The notes beneath the pieces were generated by a model. It made no database searches and was not told the origin of the DNA. It saw nothing but the letters and a program-made list of their open reading frames with translations. The translations under genes and the position numbers were made by a program. Below are positions 16,621 to 24,612 of a DNA stretch of 64,000 bases, piece by piece (within the stretch, counting starts at the first letter, position 1; every line of letters starts with the position of its first letter). The DNA comes from JBBIPA01 sp963820495 (GTDB taxonomy: Bacteria > Chloroflexota > Dehalococcoidia > GIF9 > UBA5629), in assembly GCA_963820495.1 (NCBI GenBank), contig CAWGAF010000001.1, positions 558,001 through 622,000 on the forward strand. The letters run 5' to 3'.

Positions 16621-17514
16621 ATGCAACGTTTTAAGCAAGTTATCAAATGGGGAGGAATCCCAGTGGGCATCCTTTTGAGTGTATTAGGCATTTATTTTAC
16701 TGCTAGAGACATCATGGCATGGGGATTGCTAACATGGGTTTGGTATTTAATTGGATTGATAATTCTATCAGCTAGTTTTATATCTATCATCTTTGGATTT
16801 TGGAGAGAAAACAAGACGTTGAAGAAAACCTTTGGAGTAAGTGCTGATAGCAATATTAAACTAATGGAATGGCGTCAAGAATATAGAAAACCACAAAGTT
16901 CTAAAGTGGCAAATATCCCACCAACATTAGGACAGATGTGGAAGCTAGTACATAACATCATGGAAGAAAAAAGGGGAGGTCACATATCTAAGGATAAATT
17001 ATTGAAGATGGTGATAAATTTAGTACAAGTACCTCCAGATGACCCAATATTGAATGCAAGCAATTATACCACTGAACATAAAATTAAGAAGATAAGCAAA
17101 CGTCTTGGATTGAAGATGGGATTTAGAAAACCAAATGCAAAACTAGAAGCTGAATGGAGAAAACGCATAGCAGAGGAAATGGATAACTGTAAAATAGGAC
17201 TACAGTTAGATAAATCCGATGAATACGCAATACTAAGGAAACAATTAAATGAAGATAGAATACCAATAACAAAAACCAAAGTTGACCATGCAATAGATGG
17301 TTTTATAGATAATTTATACACATTATATAGCGTTAGATTACTCTTATTCTATGGTGGAACGAACAAGAAACTATATATTTTTCCTCGTGAAATTAGAGAT
17401 GTCCTAAAGCATATAGAAGAAGCAGTTGATAAAGCTATGCGAGTATTTTTGAGATATGTCAATGAAACACTAGAGGAATATTCAATTGGGAAAGACCTCA
17501 ACGAGAAACAATGA
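16621..17514 (+). CDS. Membrane-anchored protein of unknown function (element cargo 1)
   Basis: The 297-residue protein has two membrane segments near the N-terminus (about 12-29 and 36-60), then a long soluble, mostly helical cytoplasmic part rich in Lys, Glu and Ile. No enzyme motif is visible and I do not recognise a family. It is the first of three genes inside the inverted-repeat element and is followed after 71 bp by the DUF2321 gene. Codon use is much more AT-rich than in the flanking purine and tlyA genes, as expected of imported DNA. The start is ATG 16621; a clear ribosome binding site is lacking. Confidence 0.6.
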   Translation: MQRFKQVIKWGGIPVGILLSVLGIYFTARDIMAWGLLTWVWYLIGLIILSASFISIIFGFWRENKTLKKTFGVSADSNIKLMEWRQEYRKPQSSKVANIPPTLGQMWKLVHNIMEEKRGGHISKDKLLKMVINLVQVPPDDPILNASNYTTEHKIKKISKRLGLKMGFRKPNAKLEAEWRKRIAEEMDNCKIGLQLDKSDEYAILRKQLNEDRIPITKTKVDHAIDGFIDNLYTLYSVRLLLFYGGTNKKLYIFPREIRDVLKHIEEAVDKAMRVFLRYVNETLEEYSIGKDLNEKQ

Positions 17515-17585
17515 CCTATTTATGGCGATTCTAAAACGGCATACTTTCAAGAGCCTTTGGTTCTACTATCCTTCGGAGGTGTAAT

Positions 17586-18062
17586 ATGCGGTCAGAATTT
17601 GATATAGCACAAGTTTGCACTAATGGTCATTTGATTACAGGAGCACTGGTGAGAAGTCCTGAGTTTGGCAAAAAGTTCTGCGATAGATGTGGTGCTGAAA
17701 CTATCTCTAAATGTCCTAATTGTGGTCAACCAATACAAGGTTACTATATTGGCGGATTATCATTTGGCACTTATACACCGCCAAACTTTTGCCCTAATTG
17801 TAGCAAACCATTCCCGTGGTTAGAACTCAAACTAAAAGCTGCAAAGGACTTAACAAACGAAATAGAAAACCTGAATGAGACTGAACGTGAACAATTAAAG
17901 AAAAGCCTTGATGAAATAGTATCTGACACTGCTCAAACTACTGTAGCAGCAACAAGATTCAAAAAGCTAGTAGCTAAAAGTGGGAAATTTGCTGCTAATG
18001 CTTTTAAAGAAATATTAGTAGATATAGCTAGTGAAGCAGCTAAAAAGGTTATTTGGGGTTAG
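17586..18062 (+). CDS. DUF2321 family zinc-ribbon protein (element cargo 2)
   Basis: The protein starts FDIAQVCTNGHLITG and carries CDRCGAETISKCPNCGQPIQGYY and CPNCSKPFPW, the cysteine pairs of the DUF2321 family, which would bind zinc at about residues 37-52 and 72-75. The C-terminal 80 residues are helical (ELKLKAAKDLTNEIENLNETE..). At 158 residues it has the usual family size. A strong GGAGGT lies six bases before ATG. Function is unknown; its place between two membrane proteins on a mobile element suggests a shared accessory role, possibly defence or stress, but there is no direct evidence. Confidence 0.75.
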   Translation: MRSEFDIAQVCTNGHLITGALVRSPEFGKKFCDRCGAETISKCPNCGQPIQGYYIGGLSFGTYTPPNFCPNCSKPFPWLELKLKAAKDLTNEIENLNETEREQLKKSLDEIVSDTAQTTVAATRFKKLVAKSGKFAANAFKEILVDIASEAAKKVIWG

Positions 18063-18086
18063 CTCTTAAGCATTAGAGGAAATTTT

Positions 18087-18542
18087 ATGGATGAACTAAT
18101 TAAGGTGATTACAACTTGGCCAGTTTGTGTATTAACCTTGCTAATCGTGTTTCTTGTAATATTTAGGAAACCTATAGCAAATAAAATTGGTGATATTAGT
18201 TCTGTTGAAGGCGAAGGCAAAAAATGGAAAATCAATATGAATCCTGATAAGGATAAAATTATAAAGTTGGAACCAACATCTTCTAAGCCATCACCACAAA
18301 TTCTTCAAGCTAAAGGTATCCCAAGTGCAGAAGCATTTGGTAATGCAACTATCTCTACCGAGAAGCCTAAATTAAGTGAAGAAGATATTGAGAAAAGTAA
18401 ACAAGAAGCACAGCAAAGGCTTGATGAAGATACTAAAAAAGTTGGCTATAAACGAGGAGAACTATATCTACGCGATGACAAATCATACGGTATTGCTTGG
18501 AAAGTAAATGTCAATGATAGAATCGTTATTAAAGATGATTAA
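18087..18542 (+). CDS. Single-span membrane protein of unknown function (element cargo 3)
   Basis: The 151-residue protein has one N-terminal membrane segment (VCVLTLLIVFLVIF, about 11-26), followed by a soluble part rich in Lys, Ser and Glu and a C-terminal domain (GYKRGELYLRDDKSYGIAWKVNVNDRIVIKDD). It begins 24 bp after the DUF2321 gene, with AGAGGA before the ATG. I do not recognise a family. It is the last gene of the element and ends 35 bp before the right terminal repeat. Confidence 0.6.
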   Translation: MDELIKVITTWPVCVLTLLIVFLVIFRKPIANKIGDISSVEGEGKKWKINMNPDKDKIIKLEPTSSKPSPQILQAKGIPSAEAFGNATISTEKPKLSEEDIEKSKQEAQQRLDEDTKKVGYKRGELYLRDDKSYGIAWKVNVNDRIVIKDD

Positions 18543-18623
18543 ATCTGACTTATTATAGACTTTTAATACAGAGGGCACTTTTGATACAAAGCTCCTTGAG
18601 AAGGAGAGAGGGAACTGTTTTTT

Positions 18624-18660
18624 TATCAAGAGGGGCAAAGCCCCTCTTAAACTCCTCTCA
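18624..18660. repeat. Palindromic repeat AAGAGGGGC-AAA-GCCCCTCTT
   Basis: A perfect 9-bp stem with loop AAA lies between the element's right end and tlyA. Related hairpins lie at 23390-23415 (AAGAGGGGCTTTGCTCCTCTT) and, degenerate, at 28338-28370. There is no T-run on the strand of tlyA, so it is listed as a repeat and not as a terminator. Confidence 0.7.
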
Positions 18661-18699
18661 AGACACGAGCGACTAATAATGCAACCAGCCTGATGCCTT

Positions 18700-19425
18700 C
18701 TAGCTCAATGTCAATAACAGGAGAAACTCCTGATTGCCTTCGGCACCAGTGATAGGTGAGGCAACCAACCCACCCAGGCGCAATCCATGGTCTATTGCCC
18801 AGAGAATGAACCGTCCCAAAACTTTAGCATGCACCAGGGGGTCTTTAATTATACCGCCTTTGCCTACCTCTTTCTTCTCAGCCTCGAACTGCGGTTTGAG
18901 CAGGACGATGATATAACCTGAGGGTTGTAAATGTTCTATTATATTGGGAATTACTTTAGTCACTGAGATAAAGGATACATCCACGGTCGCCATGTGTGCT
19001 TTTTCCGGTAGTGAAAAGGGGTAATGGACGTTGGTTTTTTCTCGGACCACTACCCTGGGGTCCTGCCTTAGTTTATAGTCGAGTTGACCATAGCCCACAT
19101 CTATGGCATAGACTCGCTTGGCACCTCGCTGCAGTAGACAATCGGTAAAACCACCGGTGGAAGCACCTGCGTCAACAGCTATTAAAGAGGTAACATCGAG
19201 TTTGAACTCGTCAAGAGCATAGGCCAGCTTGATACCACCGCGGCTGACGTAGGGTAGTTTCTGCGCTATCTCAATGGTGGCATTCTCATCGGCTAGACTA
19301 CCTGCCTTGGCGATTACCTTACCATTTACGGTTATCTCACCAGCCATAATCAAGGCACGTGCTTTGCTCATGTTCTCAGCAAGCCCTTTCGACAGCAGCA
19401 AATTATCTAAACGCTGTTTTGCCAT
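18700..19425 (-). CDS. tlyA: TlyA family rRNA (cytidine-2'-O)-methyltransferase / hemolysin-type protein
   Basis: TlyA proteins join an S4 RNA-binding domain to a FtsJ-like methyltransferase and modify rRNA cytidines. Here the S4 domain (KQRLDNLLLSKGLAENMSKARALIMAGEITVNGK) comes first and the SAM-binding motif AVDAGASTGGFTDCLL second, followed by VYAIDVGYGQL and DVSFIS. I start it at the ATG giving MAKQRLDN (19425). The frame extends to 19560, but those 45 extra residues read through the end of the diguanylate cyclase gene and are not in the family. The true protein is 241 residues, close to the family size of about 250-270. Confidence 0.88.
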   Translation of the reverse strand: MAKQRLDNLLLSKGLAENMSKARALIMAGEITVNGKVIAKAGSLADENATIEIAQKLPYVSRGGIKLAYALDEFKLDVTSLIAVDAGASTGGFTDCLLQRGAKRVYAIDVGYGQLDYKLRQDPRVVVREKTNVHYPFSLPEKAHMATVDVSFISVTKVIPNIIEHLQPSGYIIVLLKPQFEAEKKEVGKGGIIKDPLVHAKVLGRFILWAIDHGLRLGGLVASPITGAEGNQEFLLLLTLS

Positions 19426-19465
19426 AGGATTACTAGATCTAGCTAAATTGTTATTTTTTCGTGCC

Positions 19466-20761
19466 TCATACTGCTCGGAGCACTTTATTCCGTCCAGCAG
19501 CTTTGGCAGCATAAAGAGCACTGTCAGCAGCAGCAATAAGCTTTTCCCTGGAGGTCGCATCTTCAGGGAAGGTTGCCACTCCGATGCTTACGGTGATGTT
19601 GGCTGTCTGCCCCTCGTCGATGGTTATGGCGCTGGCAGCTATGTTCTTCCGAAGCCGTTGTGCTACAGTCACGGCATCGGAAGCAGTCATCTCTGGCAGA
19701 ATGATAGTAAATTCCTCGCCTCCATACCTGGCAACATAATCCACAGCACGAACTTCCTGGCACATCTGGGTGGCAAGGGCGCGTAGAACACTGTCTCCAG
19801 CCTGATGACCGTAAGTGTCATTCAATTTCTTAAAACGGTCAATATCTAACATCAGCAAAGAAAAGTGATGTTTGTAGCGCTGGGAACGTTCAATTTCAGT
19901 TTGAAGTCGTCGCTGGAACTCACGGTGGTTGTACAGCCCGGTGAGACCATCATGGATAGCCAATTCCTGCAACACTGCCTGGTCTTTTTCCAGGGTTTCT
20001 GCCATGGTGTTAAATGCCTTGGCTAGTTCACCAAACTCATCTCCCGACACCACTGGTACACGGTAAGATAGGTCGCCCTTGCCGAAGTTGCTCGCTCCTT
20101 GTTTAAGTAAACGCATCGGTACAAGAATTGAACGGAGCAAAAAGATGATGACGATGATAGCGATACACGTTCCTAATCCGAAAGAAACATAAATTAAAAA
20201 CAAGGCACGGTCTGCTATATCTTGAGCTTTCCGTTGATGTTCAATAGTTTGCTGAATGACCTGTTGATGTAATTGGCCCAGGTGATTAAATAGCACACTA
20301 ACATTTTCACCGAATTGCTTCATTTCCTGTTTGGTTGCTTCGGTCATCTCGGGATCAGGAGTTTTTAGAATTGCTTCAGCAGTGTTCCGTACTTGTTTCC
20401 ACACTTGCCGAGCGGAATTGATTGATTCATTTTGTCCCGAGGCAATAGAGCTTATCATAAGCTCATCGAATGCATTTTCGATCCTGAGTCCAAGTTGAGC
20501 AAGTAGCTCACGTTCCTCAGGATTACGGTAAATAAGGTAACGGTAGACCGACGTAGAGACCTCAAAAAGAAACGTTCTGAGCCGTATAATAGAACCTATA
20601 TCCATGCTTGATATATACGCAATCTCATGTATAGCATTATTCATGGACTGGATGGAGAATAATGATGCTGTGGCTACTGCAATTATAAGTATCAACAGAA
20701 GCCCCACCCCGATGATTAATTTGTTTTGGTAAGATGTAGGCAGTAAATTGATTCTTTTCAT
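19466..20761 (-). CDS. Membrane diguanylate cyclase with HAMP domain
   Basis: The 431-residue protein has two membrane segments (about 15-36 and 188-211) around a helical extracytoplasmic sensor, then a HAMP linker (LLKQGASNFGKGDLSYRVPV..EFGELAKAFNTMAETL) and a GGDEF domain. The active site reads YGGEEF, and RAVD stands five residues before it, the RxxD inhibitory site, so the enzyme should make cyclic di-GMP and be held back by product. LDIDRFKKLNDTYGHQAGD is the metal and nucleotide region. The start overlaps the end of the RCK_C membrane gene by 4 bp, so the two are coupled. Confidence 0.92.
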   Translation of the reverse strand: MKRINLLPTSYQNKLIIGVGLLLILIIAVATASLFSIQSMNNAIHEIAYISSMDIGSIIRLRTFLFEVSTSVYRYLIYRNPEERELLAQLGLRIENAFDELMISSIASGQNESINSARQVWKQVRNTAEAILKTPDPEMTEATKQEMKQFGENVSVLFNHLGQLHQQVIQQTIEHQRKAQDIADRALFLIYVSFGLGTCIAIIVIIFLLRSILVPMRLLKQGASNFGKGDLSYRVPVVSGDEFGELAKAFNTMAETLEKDQAVLQELAIHDGLTGLYNHREFQRRLQTEIERSQRYKHHFSLLMLDIDRFKKLNDTYGHQAGDSVLRALATQMCQEVRAVDYVARYGGEEFTIILPEMTASDAVTVAQRLRKNIAASAITIDEGQTANITVSIGVATFPEDATSREKLIAAADSALYAAKAAGRNKVLRAV

Positions 20762-21420
20762 CTCTCGATTATCGCACTGATACTAGCAAGCTTACCATAG
20801 CAGAGCAGATTATCACCTGCCATCAACTTTTCTTCTATTTTGGGTTGGAATAATACAGTGTCACTCCGCTCTATAGCAAGTATAGTAATAGCCTGTTGTT
20901 GAAGTCCGGCTTCTTTTATGTTGAGACCAATTATGTGGGATTTTTTACCGATAGCAAGGCGAACCAGGGCATAATCGCCAGCCTGGTGTAGGATTTTCTG
21001 GGCTATTTGGGGGGGGATGATACGCTCCCTCCTCATGAGCCTGAGAATAGTGGTGGTCAGTTTATCTATTAATCTAAACCAGATAGCCAAGCCAATGGCA
21101 AGCAGAACGACAACAGCTATGACAATAGTAGCGGTTGATGGCGGTTCAATACCAGCACGTGCATATAGGATCACCAGCAGTATCAAGGCAATAATTCCAG
21201 TATTACCTAAAAACATAAGATAGGAAACTATGCGACGGCGTCTGGGATGGTCCACTACTGCCTCGGCATGAGTGGTAGTAAAACCTGTGCCGCTTAACGC
21301 TGACAGAGCTTGAAAACGTGCCCTGGAGCGTTCCATGCCAGTTGCCTCCAAGGCTATAGAACCAATCCATAGAATTATTAGCCAGACTGCTATAAAAATA
21401 AGCAACCCAAAGACCTGCAT
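20758..21420 (-). CDS. Membrane protein with C-terminal RCK_C (TrkA-C) domain
   Basis: The 220 residues show membrane segments at about 3-24, 66-88 and 95-114, and then a soluble part with the pattern of the RCK_C ligand-binding domain (LAIGKKSHIIGLNIKEAGLQQQAITILAIERSDTVLFQPKIEEKLMAGDNLLCYG). Such domains sense small ligands in potassium and other ion transport systems. A pore or antiporter body is not visible; the protein is probably a regulator or a reduced transporter subunit. It is translationally coupled to the downstream diguanylate cyclase. Confidence 0.78.
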   Translation of the reverse strand: MQVFGLLIFIAVWLIILWIGSIALEATGMERSRARFQALSALSGTGFTTTHAEAVVDHPRRRRIVSYLMFLGNTGIIALILLVILYARAGIEPPSTATIVIAVVVLLAIGLAIWFRLIDKLTTTILRLMRRERIIPPQIAQKILHQAGDYALVRLAIGKKSHIIGLNIKEAGLQQQAITILAIERSDTVLFQPKIEEKLMAGDNLLCYGKLASISAIIER

Positions 21421-21730
21421 ACTGCCTCCTTCACTTTTGATAATAAGGCGCTGAAATTGAGGGAATTATATTATGAAGATAAAGGCTATAGCAAGAATGT
21501 GTAAGGACGTATCTTTAGGTGCGCCCTGGGACAGGTATAAAACCCTGCCCTTTTAACCCTGCCTCCGTTCACCTTTTCTGTCATCACGAGCGAAGCGTGG
21601 TGATCCCTGCATTTTCCCTTCCCTGCCCAACCGAGATTGCTTCGTCATCCTTCCCCAGAAGGACTCCTCGCAATGACAATATGAGTCCATTGGAAGAATG
21701 TGAGATACAGGGTGAGAGGTTGATAACAGG
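21421..21730. other. Intergenic region made of dispersed repeats
   Basis: No gene is seen. Positions 21500-21560 are a partial copy of repeat family B (GTAAGGACGTATCTTTAGGTG, ACAGG..CCTGCCC). Positions 21585-21680 hold pieces of the GTCATTGCGAG/CGAAGCAATC type (ATCACGAGCGAAGCGTGGTGATC, CAACCGAGATTGCTTCGTC, CTCGCAATGACAATATGAG). Confidence 0.65.
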
Positions 21731-23305
21731 TTATAGTTTGACCAGACTGGCGGTATAGACATCTTCCAGAGCCAGGATTTCCTGTCTCTGCTCTTCTTTT
21801 AATGCCTCGTCCAGCGCCAGAATCATGAGTGCCTTGCCTCTGGGCTGAAGCCTCGCCAGTTGCATAGAGCTAATATTGATATCGGCTTTGCCAGTGATGT
21901 TTCCCACGGCACCAATGAGGCCAGGACGGTCACGATGGTCACTGAACAGGAAATAGCCACCAGTAGGTATGATGTCTATCCAGAAATCATTCAGCCTGAC
22001 GATGTGAGTTTCATTACGTAACACGGTGCCAGCAACATTAGTAGTACTGGTGCTGGTGGTGACCTCCACAGTAATCAGGCTGCCATAGTTCTCGCAGGTA
22101 GCTTCGGTTTGCTCCACTATTTTTATGCCACGTCGAGCAGCAATGATACTGGCATTGACCAGATTTATCCTTTCCTCGCTTACTTTTTCCAATAAGCCAC
22201 CAATAATCGAGGCTTTAAGGACACTACCATCACAGCCGGCAATTTCCCCAGCATAGACAATCTGAAGACTTTTTATCTGTCCTTCCATGAGCTGCCCTGC
22301 CAGCTTGCCCAGCGTTGAGGCTACCTGTATATAGGGAGCTAATACCGAAAGCACTTCAGCCGAAATCTGCGGGACGTTGACGGAATATCTGGCAGGCTGT
22401 CCGTTTAATACTGCCAACACCTGCTCGGCAGCATCCAGCGCCACTCCAACCTGTGCCTCGGCAGTGGAAGCACCCAGATGCGGTGTCACAATAATTTTAT
22501 CGCTCTTGAAAAGGATACTGTCAGTTACCGGCTCTTTGATGAAAACATCCACGGCAGCGCCAGCTATTTTACCTTCTTCGACCGCCTTATACAGGGCTTC
22601 TTCATCGATGAGTCCGCCACGGGCACAATTGATGATGCGTACTGTTGGCTTTACCAAGTTCAGTTCTTTGACACCGATCAATCCACGGGTAGTTTGAGTC
22701 AAGGGCAAGTGCAGGGTGATATAGTCTGACTCTTTGAGCAATTGTTTCAAGGGAACAAGCTCTATACCCAGATTACGGGAGTAATCGGCAGAAACGAAGG
22801 GGTCATAGCCAATAAGGCGCATTTTAAAACCCTGAGCTCGCCGTCCTACCTCTGAGCCTACATTACCCAATCCAATAATGCCCAAAGTCTTATCTTTGAG
22901 TTCATTGCCCATGAAACTGCTCCGCTGCCAGACACCGGTTTTGAGTTTAGCATTGGCTTGAGGAACATGACGGGCTAGAGCCAGCATCATAGCCATGGTA
23001 TGTTCGGCAGCGGATATGGTGTTTCCAGTGGGAGCGTTGACCACCACAATGCCCTGCTGGGTAGCAGCTTCGACATTGATATTATCCAGCCCTACGCCGG
23101 CACGAGCGATGACCTGCAACTTCTTGCCTGCCTTGATGATTTCGGGGGTTACCTGAGTTTCACTGCGCACTACGATGGCATCGTAATTGCCGATGATGCT
23201 TTTAAGCTCTTCGGGCTTGAGTCCAGTCTTAACATCGACTTTGACTTTAGCTTGCAGTGCTTCTATACCAGCTTTATCTATGGGATCAGCAACCAGAACT
23301 TTCAT
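21731..23305 (-). CDS. serA: D-3-phosphoglycerate dehydrogenase SerA
   Basis: SerA oxidises 3-phosphoglycerate to 3-phosphohydroxypyruvate with NAD, the first step of serine synthesis. The 524-residue protein is of the long type: the NAD motif IIGLGNVGSEVGRRA starts at residue 143, the catalytic Arg is in INCARGGLIDEEAL, and the His in VTPHLGASTAEAQ. An intervening (ASB-like) domain follows and a C-terminal ACT domain (GYFLFSDHRDRPGLIGAVGNIT..) should bind serine as feedback inhibitor. The class V aminotransferase gene upstream on the same strand would take the next step. Confidence 0.97.
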   Translation of the reverse strand: MKVLVADPIDKAGIEALQAKVKVDVKTGLKPEELKSIIGNYDAIVVRSETQVTPEIIKAGKKLQVIARAGVGLDNINVEAATQQGIVVVNAPTGNTISAAEHTMAMMLALARHVPQANAKLKTGVWQRSSFMGNELKDKTLGIIGLGNVGSEVGRRAQGFKMRLIGYDPFVSADYSRNLGIELVPLKQLLKESDYITLHLPLTQTTRGLIGVKELNLVKPTVRIINCARGGLIDEEALYKAVEEGKIAGAAVDVFIKEPVTDSILFKSDKIIVTPHLGASTAEAQVGVALDAAEQVLAVLNGQPARYSVNVPQISAEVLSVLAPYIQVASTLGKLAGQLMEGQIKSLQIVYAGEIAGCDGSVLKASIIGGLLEKVSEERINLVNASIIAARRGIKIVEQTEATCENYGSLITVEVTTSTSTTNVAGTVLRNETHIVRLNDFWIDIIPTGGYFLFSDHRDRPGLIGAVGNITGKADINISSMQLARLQPRGKALMILALDEALKEEQRQEILALEDVYTASLVKL

Positions 23306-23425
23306 AGGAAATTACCTCTTTATGATTTTTTTGTGACCTCTCATCCCTAATCCCTCTCACCATGGAAAGAGAAATGGGAAAAGAAGCTTTCTTAAGAGGG
23401 GCTTTGCTCCTCTTTACTCCTCTTT

Positions 23426-24508
23426 CTACAAACTAGCCTTTGGCAAAGCTTTCTTAATGGCATTTAACACTTCTTCCATATCCTTTTCTGTAACCCAACC
23501 CAGATGTCCAATACGAAAGATTTTTCCAGTGAGATCACCCTGCCCACCAGCAATGACTACTTTATACTCATCTCTCAGTATCTGGCGTAATTTAGAGACA
23601 TCAAATTTACCATCGGCTTTAACTGCGGTAACAGTATTGGAAGCGTACTTTTCGTCAGAAGGCAAAATAGCTAACCCCATGGATTTCGCACCATCCCGAG
23701 CCTTCTTGGCTACTTTGGCATGGCGAGCAAAAACATTGGATAAACCCTCTGCCAGTATCATGTCCAGCGAGACACCCATGGCATAGAAGATTGGTACTGC
23801 GGGTGTCCATGGTGTTTGCCCCTTCTCCAAGAAGTTCTTGGCTCTGGTGAAATCCCAGTAAAAACGAGGCATCTTTGCCTCTGCGTGAGCCTTCCAGGCT
23901 CTTTCACTGACGCTGACCATAGACAGTCCCGGTGGTACCATCCAGCCCTTTTGAGAGCCACTAACCACAATGTCACATTTCCAGTTATCAACTTGCAGGT
24001 CAATAGAACTGAGCCCGCTGATAGCATCGACGATGACAAGCTTGTCGAACTCTTTGATTACAGCACTGACTGCAGCCAGGTCACTGGTAACCCCAGTGGA
24101 AGTCTCATTGTGGGTGACCAAAACCGCCTTTATCTTAGAATCAGCTTTTAATGCTTGGCGCACCGCGTCGGGGTCTATTGGTTTGCCCATCTCGAACTTG
24201 AGACGAGTTACATCAGCCCCAAAGGTCTGGGCAATGTCGGCAAAACGGTTACCGAAAACTCCATTGGAGGCAGATAGAATTTTGTCACCTGGCGACAGCA
24301 TGTTTACTATAGCTGCCTCCATTCCACCAGTACCCGCGCCGGTTAATATCAGGACATCATTTTTTGTCTGGAAAATAGTTTGTAGTTTTGCGGTAATACT
24401 CTTGATGAGCTCCTGGAACTCCTTACCCCTGTGATCTACCATCTGTTTTCCCATGGATTTCAGAACCTGGGGTGGACACGGTGTCGGTCCAGGTACACGT
24501 AGTTGCAT
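23426..24508 (-). CDS. Class V aminotransferase (serine-pyruvate/alanine-glyoxylate type)
   Basis: The 360-residue PLP enzyme has the binding lysine in SGSQKGWMVPPG (K187), the phosphate-binding TGAGTGGMEAA (56-66) and VTHNETSTGV (131-140), typical of alanine-glyoxylate and serine-pyruvate aminotransferases and of PucG. It lies 120 bp upstream of serA on the same strand. In Dehalococcoidia this pair is regularly adjacent, and the enzyme is thought to aminate phosphohydroxypyruvate or hydroxypyruvate in serine synthesis in place of SerC; this is an inference from context. The ribosome binding site GGAGG precedes the ATG. Confidence 0.88.
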   Translation of the reverse strand: MQLRVPGPTPCPPQVLKSMGKQMVDHRGKEFQELIKSITAKLQTIFQTKNDVLILTGAGTGGMEAAIVNMLSPGDKILSASNGVFGNRFADIAQTFGADVTRLKFEMGKPIDPDAVRQALKADSKIKAVLVTHNETSTGVTSDLAAVSAVIKEFDKLVIVDAISGLSSIDLQVDNWKCDIVVSGSQKGWMVPPGLSMVSVSERAWKAHAEAKMPRFYWDFTRAKNFLEKGQTPWTPAVPIFYAMGVSLDMILAEGLSNVFARHAKVAKKARDGAKSMGLAILPSDEKYASNTVTAVKADGKFDVSKLRQILRDEYKVVIAGGQGDLTGKIFRIGHLGWVTEKDMEEVLNAIKKALPKASL

Positions 24509-24612
24509 TTTAAGCCTCCATAGTTACATATTTATCAGTTATTTATAAGTCGGCATTTGCCAACGGTAAACCTCAATTATACTACTCGGCTTGATTTTTG
24601 ACACTTTTATAG

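Larger units (their letters stand above)
16517..18593. mobile_element. 2.08-kb non-autonomous element with 17-bp TIRs and 9-bp target duplication
   Basis: The left end AGCTTTGTATCAGAAGT (16517-16533) and the right end ACTTTTGATACAAAGCT (18577-18593) are inverted repeats matching at 16 of 17 bases. CCTTGAGAA stands directly outside each end (16508-16516 and 18594-18602), a 9-bp target duplication. Removing the element and one copy restores the palindrome CTCTCTCCTTGAGAAGGAGAGAG, a repeat also seen at 62486-62515. The element holds three genes on the plus strand, is AT-rich compared with its neighbours and encodes no transposase. The motif TTGTATCA occurs three times at the left end (16521, 16550, 16569) and once at the right, like transposase binding sites. 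Confidence 0.82.

Noticed and set aside
18624..18660. The AAGAGGGGC hairpin as a terminator for tlyA
   Set aside because: On the minus strand the hairpin is followed by A-rich and not T-rich sequence, so it does not fit a rho-independent terminator.
19426..19560. N-terminal extension of tlyA with a hydrophobic stretch (KSLLLLLTVLFML)
   Set aside because: It overlaps the end of the diguanylate cyclase gene and TlyA proteins begin with the S4 domain. It is not a signal peptide.
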